Positions 56,195 through 62,875 of a DNA stretch of 64,000 nt are shown piece after piece. The stretch's first letter is position 1. Each line of letters opens with the position of its first letter. Position numbers and translations under genes: made by a program. Origin of the DNA: CAYFPX01 sp964519895 (GTDB lineage: Bacteria > Myxococcota_A > UBA796 > CAJQPC01). The DNA lies in the NCBI GenBank assembly GCA_964519895.1, contig CAZFLE010000001.1:124001-188000 (forward strand), in the 5' to 3' direction. The notes beneath the pieces were generated by a model. It searched no databases. It was not told the DNA's origin and saw only the letters and a program-made list of their open reading frames with translations.

Positions 56195-57879
56195 CGTCCC
56201 TGTGGCTCGCGTGGCTCGGGATCGCGCCGCTCCATGCCGCGGCGCGGGACCGGGGTCTGGCCCCGGCGCTGAGCACGGCCGATGCGCTGGACCAGGCCCT
56301 CGCACCCCGGCGCCGGGCCATCCTGGTCGGTGTCGACACCACCCGGGACCCGGCCTTTCCGCCCCTGCGTCACGCCGGCGCCGATGCCCAGGAGCTGGGT
56401 GAGGTCCTGCGTCGGGCCCGGGACGGGGGCTTCGACGACGTGCGCGTGCTGACCACCTCGGACCAGACGACTCGGGCGGCCATCTTCCGGGTCCTGTCCG
56501 AAGCCTCGGAAGAGCTCCGGCCCCAGGACGAGCTGGTGGTCTACTTCTCCGGCCACGGCACCCGCGTGCACGACCCGGCCCGGGACAGCTGGCGCCGCTT
56601 CCTGGTCGCGTCGGACACCCGCTCGGGCGAGCTGGAGTCCACGGCCATCGACCTGGTGGCGCTCCAGGCCTTCTTCGGCGAGCTGGCACCGGCCCGCAAG
56701 GCCCTGATCCTGGACGCCTGCTTCAGCGGGGACGGCAAGTCATCGGTGCGTCGGGCGCTCGAGGACGATCCGGGCACCCCCGCCGGTAGGCTGATGCCCC
56801 GAGCCCTGGGCATGAGCGCTGGAGAGGCCCACCTCTACGCGACCAGCGCCGGTCGTCCGAGCCGCGAGGACGACCGGCTGGGCCACGGGGTCTACACCTA
56901 CTTCCTGCTCGAGGCACTCTCCTGGGGCTTCGGCGACGCTGATCTGAATGGCGACCGGGTCATGACGGCCTACGAAGCCCACGACTATGCCCGGGGCCGC
57001 ACGCTGACCTACACCGAAGGCGTGCAGGTGCCCGAGGCGGCCCTGCGGGTGGTGGGACAAGCGGACCTGGTGCTCGCCGGTCGGCCTGACGCCCGCGAGC
57101 GCAGGGAGGAAGCGCTGGTCTATCTGTACCAGTCGCCCGGGGAGCTCGGGGGGACCCGGCTGGTTGTGGATGGCCGGGACCGCGGGCTGTTTCCCGGCAC
57201 ACTGCCGGTCGCCGCGGGCAGGCACCGACTCCAGGTGATCGATGCCCAGGGGGCGGTCCTTGTGGATGGCCACGCCAACCTCAGGGCGGGTCGGAGCTAC
57301 GACGCCCGCGACCTGGCCCGGGTGGTCCAAGGCCCCCGTCGGATCGCCGGTGTGCGCTCGACCGTCCTGGTGGCGCCGGACCTGGCCTTTGCCATCGGCG
57401 CCGGCGCGACCGGTGTAGAGGCGTGGGCCCTCCGCCGGGTGCAGCGGGGCCCGGCCCGGGGCGTTACCACCGGCCTGTCCCTGGGTGTGGCGGTGAGCCC
57501 GTCCCGAGACGTCGCCGTCGAGGGCACCCGGGCGGACCCCCGCACCCTGTTCAGCGGGCGGGCGGGCGTGGGCTACCAGGGCGACTGGCGTCGCCTGCGC
57601 TATCGGGCCGAGCTCGGGGCCGGCCTGCTGTTCCTGCCCCCGGACTACTTCGATGGCCTGCCGTCCGAGCCGCCGCTGCCCGGCGAGCGTCCCTCGGAGG
57701 AGGGCTGGTTGGTGCTCGCCGCCGGTCCGCAGCTGGCTGCCGGCTGGGTTCTGACCGACGCCGTCGCGCTGACCGCCGCGGTCCGGGCCGACGTGTCCTG
57801 GCTCGAGCTGCGCGCCGGTGAAGCCGCCCGACCGGTGCCTTGGCTCACCGCCGCGGTGGGCGTCGAGCTCAGCCTCTGA
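56182..57879 (+). CDS. secreted caspase-like (C14 fold) protease with PEGA-like and beta-barrel-like tail
   Basis: 565 residues from GTG 56182, with a signal peptide (LTSLWLAWLGIAPLHAA). The protease domain (about 30-290) has strand 1 RRAILVGVDTTRD, 'LRHAGADAQELGEVL', the catalytic His in VVYFSGHGTRV (about 122) and the catalytic Cys in LILDACFSGDG (about 179), the standard D-x-CxSG context; 'YATSAGRPSREDD' and 'GVYTYFLLEAL' complete the fold. A PEGA-like domain follows at about 320-365 (TRLVVDGRDRGLFPGTLPVAAG), and residues about 390-565 resemble an outer-membrane beta barrel ending in VGVELSL. It is the effector-like end of the sigma operon. All catalytic residues are intact. Confidence 0.88.
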   Translation: MDPLTSLWLAWLGIAPLHAAARDRGLAPALSTADALDQALAPRRRAILVGVDTTRDPAFPPLRHAGADAQELGEVLRRARDGGFDDVRVLTTSDQTTRAAIFRVLSEASEELRPQDELVVYFSGHGTRVHDPARDSWRRFLVASDTRSGELESTAIDLVALQAFFGELAPARKALILDACFSGDGKSSVRRALEDDPGTPAGRLMPRALGMSAGEAHLYATSAGRPSREDDRLGHGVYTYFLLEALSWGFGDADLNGDRVMTAYEAHDYARGRTLTYTEGVQVPEAALRVVGQADLVLAGRPDARERREEALVYLYQSPGELGGTRLVVDGRDRGLFPGTLPVAAGRHRLQVIDAQGAVLVDGHANLRAGRSYDARDLARVVQGPRRIAGVRSTVLVAPDLAFAIGAGATGVEAWALRRVQRGPARGVTTGLSLGVAVSPSRDVAVEGTRADPRTLFSGRAGVGYQGDWRRLRYRAELGAGLLFLPPDYFDGLPSEPPLPGERPSEEGWLVLAAGPQLAAGWVLTDAVALTAAVRADVSWLELRAGEAARPVPWLTAAVGVELSL

Positions 57880-57885
57880 GGTTTT

Positions 57886-57911
57886 TTCCACGTCTGGCGG
57901 GGGCCGTCGTT
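57886..57911 (+). promoter_or_regulatory. ECF-type promoter TTCCAC-N16-CGTT of the lipoprotein gene
   Basis: TTCCAC at 57886-57891 and CGTT at 57908-57911, 16 bases apart, after GGTTTT and just behind the caspase-like stop codon. It matches the signature before the sigma factor gene at 54822-54847 in boxes, spacing and T-rich lead. Transcription would begin near 57918, about 42 bases before the ATG at 57960. Confidence 0.5.
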
Positions 57912-57922
57912 TGAGGGAGCAC

Positions 57923-57938
57923 GGACCGCGAACGGTCC
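57923..57938. promoter_or_regulatory. leader hairpin GGACCG-CGAA-CGGTCC
   Basis: A perfect 6-base stem with a four-base CGAA loop lies between the ECF-type promoter and the ribosome-binding site (AAGGAG at 57946-57951) of the lipoprotein gene. In RNA it would form a stable GNRA-like tetraloop hairpin; it may protect the mRNA 5' end or be an operator. Confidence 0.45.
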
Positions 57939-57959
57939 CCAACCCCAAGGAGCTTCCCC

Positions 57960-58457
57960 ATGCTGCGCACCCTGCTTCCCCTCGCCACGCTCGCCGTCGC
58001 TTGTGCCCCGTCCCAGCTCGACGTGACCGCCGAAGACCCGGCCTTTGCCCACGGCGATGACATCGGCGCCTTCCAGGCCATCGCCCAGCCCGTGGACACC
58101 ACCAAGGCCCGCGGCGGCGCCGACCTGGAGAGCGAGACCAAGCCCGTCGACACCGATCCGGACGAGGGCTGCGAGCTCTACTACGGCTTCTTCGTGGGCA
58201 CCTACGGCGGCGGCGCCTGGGAGGGCGAGTTCACCGACCTGTCCAACAACTGGCTCGCCGACGCCGAGGGGGCCTACTACGACACCCTGGGCTGGGACGG
58301 CACCATCAAGTCCGGTGACCTGGGCGGCAGTGCCAGCGGAGACTGGGGCACCAAGGTCTTCAAGGGCGACATCGACTTCGACGGCGTGACCGACGCGGTC
58401 GTGTCCGGTGGCTACGAGGCCGGCGAGTTCGCCGGCCTGTGGACGGCCTGCATCTGA
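57960..58457 (+). CDS. lipoprotein of unknown function, linked to the sigma operon
   Basis: 165 residues. Signal peptide and lipobox (LLPLATLAVAC, Cys 15). An acidic linker (about 20-60) leads to a Gly/Trp/Asp/Tyr-rich beta domain with 'ELYYGFFVGTYGGGAWEGEF', 'GAYYDTLGWDGTIKSGDLGG' and 'DIDFDGVTDAVVSGGYEAGEFAGLW'. The last part repeats the form hydrophobic-G-x-x-G-x-F, like a small beta barrel or lipocalin-type fold. No family recognised. The good RBS and a private ECF-type promoter identical to that of the sigma operon suggest it is an output of that sigma factor. A hairpin terminator follows. Confidence 0.75.
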   Translation: MLRTLLPLATLAVACAPSQLDVTAEDPAFAHGDDIGAFQAIAQPVDTTKARGGADLESETKPVDTDPDEGCELYYGFFVGTYGGGAWEGEFTDLSNNWLADAEGAYYDTLGWDGTIKSGDLGGSASGDWGTKVFKGDIDFDGVTDAVVSGGYEAGEFAGLWTACI

Positions 58458-58480
58458 CCCCTGACCCTGGTGTGGCCGTG

Positions 58481-58515
58481 CGCCCCCCCGGCTCTGGCCG
58501 GGGGGGCGTTCTGGT
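58481..58515 (+). terminator. perfect 11-bp GC hairpin terminator
   Basis: CGCCCCCCCGG (58481-58491), loop CTCTGG, CCGGGGGGGCG (58498-58508), followed by TTCTGGTT. The stem is perfect and very stable and comes 24 bases after the lipoprotein stop codon. The T run is short, as is common at this GC content. Confidence 0.65.
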
Positions 58516-58532
58516 TGGTAGGATCTCGGGGC

Positions 58533-59717
58533 TTGTCCGCCCCGCTGCCGGTCCCCGAGTCGATCTTCGCGGAGATGGTGCGTGTCCGGCGGGATCTGCA
58601 CCGCCACCCGGAGCTCTCCTGGTCCGAGCACCGCACGGTCCAGGTGCTCCAGCGCGAGCTCGAGGCGTTGGGCATCTCCTGCCGCCGGATCGGCGAGACG
58701 GGGCTCGTCGCCGACCTCCCGGGGCCGTCGGGCGTGCCGATCGTGGCTCTGCGGGCCGACACCGATGCCCTGCCCATCCAGGAGGAGACCGGCCTGCCGT
58801 TCTCGTCGGTCCACGACGGCGTGATGCATGCCTGTGGCCACGACGGGCACAGCAGCATGCTCCTGGGCGCGGCGGCGCTGCTCCGGGACGCGGAGCTCAC
58901 GGCGCCCCTTCGGCTGCTCTGGCAGCCTGCCGAGGAAAAGGCCGCGGGGGCCAAGGCGATGATCGACGCTGGGGTGCTGGACGGCGTGGGCATGATCTTC
59001 GGCGGCCACGTGGACCGGCACTACCCGGCGGGCCTGTTGGTGGTGACCGACGGGGCTGTCAACGCGTCGACGGACACCTTCCACATCGACATCCAGGGCC
59101 AGGACGCCCACGGCGCTCGGCCCCACGACGCCATCGACGCCATCGTCGTGGGCAGCCTGATGGTCATGGCCATCCAGACCATCGTGTCCCGCGAGGTCAA
59201 CCCGGCCTACCCCAGCGTGGTCACCGTCGGCAGCTTCCAGGCTGGGCACGCGCCCAACGTGATCGCCGGTCGGGCCCGCATCGAGGGGACCATCCGTGCC
59301 CAGCATCCCGACGTGAGGGAGCAGCTGCGCACCGCGGTCGCCCGCATCGCGCGCTCGGTGGGGGAGCTGCACGGCGCTGCGGTCCAGGTCGCGCTCCACG
59401 CCGGCACGCCGCCGCTGCACAACCCCGCGCTGCCCACCGCGGTCGCCAGAGCGGCGGCCGCCGCCGTGGTCGGGACAGACGGCGTCGTGCCCCTGGCCTT
59501 TGCCAACATGGGCGGCGAGGACTTCGCCTTCTTCCTGCGGCACGTGCCGGGCTGCTACATCCGCTTTGGCGCCCAGGTGCCTGGGCGAGAGGGCTTCCCG
59601 GCCCACAGCAGCCGCTTCGACTTCGACGAACAGGCCCTGGCCACCGGCGCGGCGTGGTTCGTCGAGGTCGCGCGCAGGGCCGGCGAGCAGCTGGCGGGCC
59701 AGGGGTCGGGCGGCTGA
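58533..59717 (+). CDS. M20D-family amidohydrolase (N-acyl amino acid hydrolase-like)
   Basis: 394 residues from TTG 58533, which has AGGA 9 bases upstream; earlier starts would lie inside the terminator, and ATG 58575 is a shorter option. The M20D pattern is clear: 'RRDLHRHPELSWSE', 'LRADTDALPIQEETG', the metal Cys/His centre MHACGHDGHSSMLLGAA, 'WQPAEEKAAGAKAMIDAGVLD' with catalytic Glu, and 'GAHG'-type QDAHGARPHDAID. 'MGGEDFAFFL' and 'PAHSSRFDFDE' close the family. It should hydrolyse an N-acyl amide or amino acid conjugate in the cytoplasm; dipeptide or auxin-type conjugates are the known group substrates. Confidence 0.92.
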   Translation: MSAPLPVPESIFAEMVRVRRDLHRHPELSWSEHRTVQVLQRELEALGISCRRIGETGLVADLPGPSGVPIVALRADTDALPIQEETGLPFSSVHDGVMHACGHDGHSSMLLGAAALLRDAELTAPLRLLWQPAEEKAAGAKAMIDAGVLDGVGMIFGGHVDRHYPAGLLVVTDGAVNASTDTFHIDIQGQDAHGARPHDAIDAIVVGSLMVMAIQTIVSREVNPAYPSVVTVGSFQAGHAPNVIAGRARIEGTIRAQHPDVREQLRTAVARIARSVGELHGAAVQVALHAGTPPLHNPALPTAVARAAAAAVVGTDGVVPLAFANMGGEDFAFFLRHVPGCYIRFGAQVPGREGFPAHSSRFDFDEQALATGAAWFVEVARRAGEQLAGQGSGG

Positions 59718-59722
59718 TCCGC

Positions 59723-61168
59723 GTGGTCGCAGCCCTCCTCGTCCTGGCCTGCACGGGCAACGGCACCGACACGGTGACCGACGACGACGTCACCTGTGAC
59801 CACGGTGACGTGAACCAGGACTTTGGCTTCCTGGGGGTCGATGTCGTCACGGACAACCCGTCCGTGCACCACCTGACCCTGAGCGCCAAGCTCAGCGCCA
59901 GCGCCCCGGTCGACGTGGTCTGCACCCTGGACTCGGACCCGAGCGAGGTCCACCGGGCCAGCTCCGACGACGAGCTGTGCCACGAGCTGGACCTGTACGG
60001 CCTGCTCGGGGACCGGGACTACACCTGCGTCCTGACTTCGCTGACGGCCACCGAAGAGGTGCGGGTGCGCACGGGGACGCCACCGGACACCCTGCCCGAC
60101 GTCGAGGTGGACGAGCACGACGAGGACCGCCGCATCGGCGCCTACACCCTGGTCACGCACCTGGAGAAGCTCGCCGAGCCCAACCAGCTCAAGCTGCTGA
60201 TCCTGGACCCCGAGGGTCGCGTGCGGTGGTCCCACTTCGTGACGTCGGGCAACAGCGGCGACCTGTGCGCGGGGTACCTGGGCGACGGGCGGATCTTCTA
60301 CGGTGGGGCCGGCGGGGTGGTGCCGACGATCGTGAAGCTGTCTGGCACCACCGAGTGGGTCGGGCCGTCCCCGTCCACCGCGGGCAAGCCCCACCACCAC
60401 GTGGAGCTGCTCGACAGCGGCGACGTGTTGATGCTCTCCACCCTGGACAACACGGACGGGTTGGGGGACTTCACGGGCTTCGCGGTCGAACAGGTCGATC
60501 TCTACGCCGGCACGGTGCGGTGGACGGTGAACAGCCAGCTGACCCTCGAGGCCGGTCAGCTCGGGCGCACCGACGAGGACCGGGACCCCTGGCACCCCAA
60601 CGCGCTGGTGCCGATCAGCGACGAGAACGGCGACGGCGTGCTGGTCAGTCTCTATGGTCAGCGGGAGATCGTCCGGATGGACCCGGACACCAGCATGATC
60701 CTGTGGCGCCTGGGCCGGGACGGGGACTTCACCCTGCTCGACGCCGCCGGCGACGAGCTGGACCCGTCGGAGTGGTTCCGCGGCACCCACGCCCCAGAGC
60801 TCAACGGAGACACCCTGCTGGTCTACGACAACGGCACGCCCACCAAGGGCTCCCGCATCGTGGCCTACACCCTGGACATCGACGCCCGCACCGCCTGGGA
60901 GTCCTGGTCGTGGACCGAGGAGGGTTGGGCCGAGCCGATCTGGGGCGACGTGGACGACCTGGGCAACGACCACCTGTTGATCACCCGGGGACACTGCGAC
61001 GGCTGCGCAGGCGTGAACACCGAGTCGCGCTCCGAGATCCTCGAGTTGGACCGGGCCACCGAAGACGTGGTCTGGCGGGTTCGCTTCCCCCACTTCGACG
61101 ACGGCCTGTACCGCGCCGAGCGCATCGACGGGTGTGCTCTGTTCGCCAACGAGAAGTACTGCCCGTGA
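59723..61168 (+). CDS. arylsulfotransferase-like lipoprotein
   Basis: About 481 residues. The start is uncertain: from GTG 59723 the N-terminus reads as a short uncharged signal with lipobox VAALLVLAC; a CTG at 59714 overlapping the previous stop would add LIR and give the missing positive charge. A beta-rich region (about 25-120, fibronectin-like, 'TCVLTSLTATEEVRVRTGTPPD') precedes an ASST-type propeller: 'GKPHHHVELLDSGDVLML', 'DPWHPNALVPISDENGDGVLVSLYG', 'WRLGRDGDF' and 'HAPELNGDTLLVYDNG'. The His residues in HHH, WHPN and HAPE line up with the active-site His of PQQ-like arylsulfotransferases. Its substrate is unknown. Confidence 0.8.
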   Translation: MVAALLVLACTGNGTDTVTDDDVTCDHGDVNQDFGFLGVDVVTDNPSVHHLTLSAKLSASAPVDVVCTLDSDPSEVHRASSDDELCHELDLYGLLGDRDYTCVLTSLTATEEVRVRTGTPPDTLPDVEVDEHDEDRRIGAYTLVTHLEKLAEPNQLKLLILDPEGRVRWSHFVTSGNSGDLCAGYLGDGRIFYGGAGGVVPTIVKLSGTTEWVGPSPSTAGKPHHHVELLDSGDVLMLSTLDNTDGLGDFTGFAVEQVDLYAGTVRWTVNSQLTLEAGQLGRTDEDRDPWHPNALVPISDENGDGVLVSLYGQREIVRMDPDTSMILWRLGRDGDFTLLDAAGDELDPSEWFRGTHAPELNGDTLLVYDNGTPTKGSRIVAYTLDIDARTAWESWSWTEEGWAEPIWGDVDDLGNDHLLITRGHCDGCAGVNTESRSEILELDRATEDVVWRVRFPHFDDGLYRAERIDGCALFANEKYCP

Positions 61169-61209
61169 CGGGCCGTTGATCCCCCTGAGGCTCCGGTAGA
61201 CTCGGCGCC

Positions 61210-62868
61210 ATGAGCGCTGAGACCCAACTCCATGCCATGGGCCGCACGGCCTTCTACGCCTTTGCTGTCGCCGGCTTCGCCGCCATCGCAGGGCTGACCC
61301 TGACCCTGGGGACCTGGGCCCTGTGGCTGCTGGCGATCCATGTGCCGTTGGTGCTGCTCGGGATCGCCGACATCCGGCAGCCCAAGCGGGCGATCCTGCG
61401 GAACTACCCGGTGGTCGGGCACCTGCGCTACGCCTTCGAGGCGGTCCGGCCGGAGATCCAGCAGTACTTCGTCGAGCAGAACCTGGAGGGCAGGCCCCTG
61501 AACCGCGAGGAGCGGTCGGTGGTGTACTCCCGGGCCAAGAAGCAGCTGTCCACCCTGCCCTTTGGCACCCACAAGGACGTCTACGCCGTCGGCTACGAGT
61601 GGATGAACCACTCCATCGTGCCCAAGGACAAGGCCAAGGAGCTGCCCCGGGTCACCATCGGCGGCAAGCACTGCAGCCAGCCCTACTCGTGCTCGGTGCT
61701 CAACATCTCAGCGATGAGCTTCGGGTCCCTGTCGTCGGCGGCGATTCGGGCGCTGAACGGCGGGGCGGCGGCCGGTGGGTTCTTCCACAACACCGGCGAG
61801 GGAAGCGTGAGCGCCCACCACCTGGCGCCGGGCGGTGACCTGTGCTGGCAGATCGGCACCGGGTACTTCGGCTGCCGGGACGACGACGGGAACTTCGACC
61901 CGGCGCGGTTCCAGGCCAAGGCCACCGTGCCCAACGTGAAGCTCATCGAGATCAAGCTCAGCCAGGGCGCCAAGCCCGGCAAGGGCGGCATCCTGCCCAA
62001 GGAGAAGATCACCGCCGAGATCGCTGAGATCCGCCACGTCCCCCGGGACAGGGACGTCATCTCGCCGCCGTACCACAAGAAGTTCTCGACCCCTGTGGGA
62101 CTGCTGGAGTTCGTCACCGAGCTGCGCGACCTGAGCGGCGGCAAGCCGGTGGGCTTCAAGCTGTGCCTGGGCAAGCGGCGCGAGTTCTTCGCCATCTGCA
62201 AGGCGATGGTCGAGACCGGCGTCACCCCAGACTTCATCACCGTCGACGGTGGCGAGGGCGGCACCGGTGCAGCGCCGCTGGAGTTCAGCAACTCCGTGGG
62301 CGCTCCCCTGGTCGAGGGCCTGGTCACGGTGCACAACGCCCTGGTGGGCTTCGGCCTGCGCGACGACATCAAGATCATCGCCTCGGGTCGGGTCATGACC
62401 GCCTTCGGCATCGCCAAGCGCCTGGCGATCGGGGCCGATGTCTGCAACGCCGCTCGGGCGTTCATGCTGGCGCTGGGCTGCATCCAGGCCCTGCGGTGCA
62501 ACCTGAACGACTGCCCGACCGGCGTGGCGACCCAGGATCCGCGCCTGGTCAAGGGGTTGGTGGTGAGCGACAAGGCCACCCGGGTCCAGCAGTTCCACTA
62601 CCAGACCCTCAAGACCCTCGTCGAGCTGCTCGCCGCCGCGGGCCTGAGCCACACCAGCGACCTGCGGCCCTGGCACATCCTGCGCCGGACCACCCAATTC
62701 GAGGTCCACCACTACGGCGAGATGTTCCACTACCTGAACCCGGGCGAGCTGCTGACCGAGCCACTGCCCAAGGACTACGCACGGGCCGTGCACGCCGCGT
62801 CGTCCCAGACCTTTGGCCACGTGTCTCCCGACGAGTCCCACGCGGCACCCGAGCGGGCGAGCACCTAG
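61210..62868 (+). CDS. FMN-binding glutamate synthase-like protein
   Basis: 552 residues. Two N-terminal membrane helices (about 12-55, FYAFAVAGFAAIAGLTLTLG and LWLLAIHVPLVLLGIADI) precede a TIM-barrel domain of the GltB/GltS type: 'CSVLNISAMSFGSLSSAAIRALN', 'GGFFHNTGEGSVSAHHL', 'IEIKLSQGAKPGKGGILPKEKI', 'FITVDGGEGGTGAAPLEF' (FMN phosphate region) and 'IKIIASGRVMTAFGIAKRLAIGAD'. Two Cys sets (CNAARAFMLALGCIQALRCNLNDCPTG, cut across the domain) match the 3Fe-4S ligand zone. It lacks the amidotransferase domain, so it is one of the common membrane-linked FMN enzymes of unclear substrate, not a full glutamate synthase. Confidence 0.93.
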   Translation: MSAETQLHAMGRTAFYAFAVAGFAAIAGLTLTLGTWALWLLAIHVPLVLLGIADIRQPKRAILRNYPVVGHLRYAFEAVRPEIQQYFVEQNLEGRPLNREERSVVYSRAKKQLSTLPFGTHKDVYAVGYEWMNHSIVPKDKAKELPRVTIGGKHCSQPYSCSVLNISAMSFGSLSSAAIRALNGGAAAGGFFHNTGEGSVSAHHLAPGGDLCWQIGTGYFGCRDDDGNFDPARFQAKATVPNVKLIEIKLSQGAKPGKGGILPKEKITAEIAEIRHVPRDRDVISPPYHKKFSTPVGLLEFVTELRDLSGGKPVGFKLCLGKRREFFAICKAMVETGVTPDFITVDGGEGGTGAAPLEFSNSVGAPLVEGLVTVHNALVGFGLRDDIKIIASGRVMTAFGIAKRLAIGADVCNAARAFMLALGCIQALRCNLNDCPTGVATQDPRLVKGLVVSDKATRVQQFHYQTLKTLVELLAAAGLSHTSDLRPWHILRRTTQFEVHHYGEMFHYLNPGELLTEPLPKDYARAVHAASSQTFGHVSPDESHAAPERAST

Positions 62869-62875
62869 CCCACCA

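Noticed and set aside
57645..59606. Minus-strand open frame of 653 codons
   Set aside because: It runs across a terminator and three plus-strand starts; antisense of the caspase tail, the lipoprotein and the M20 gene.
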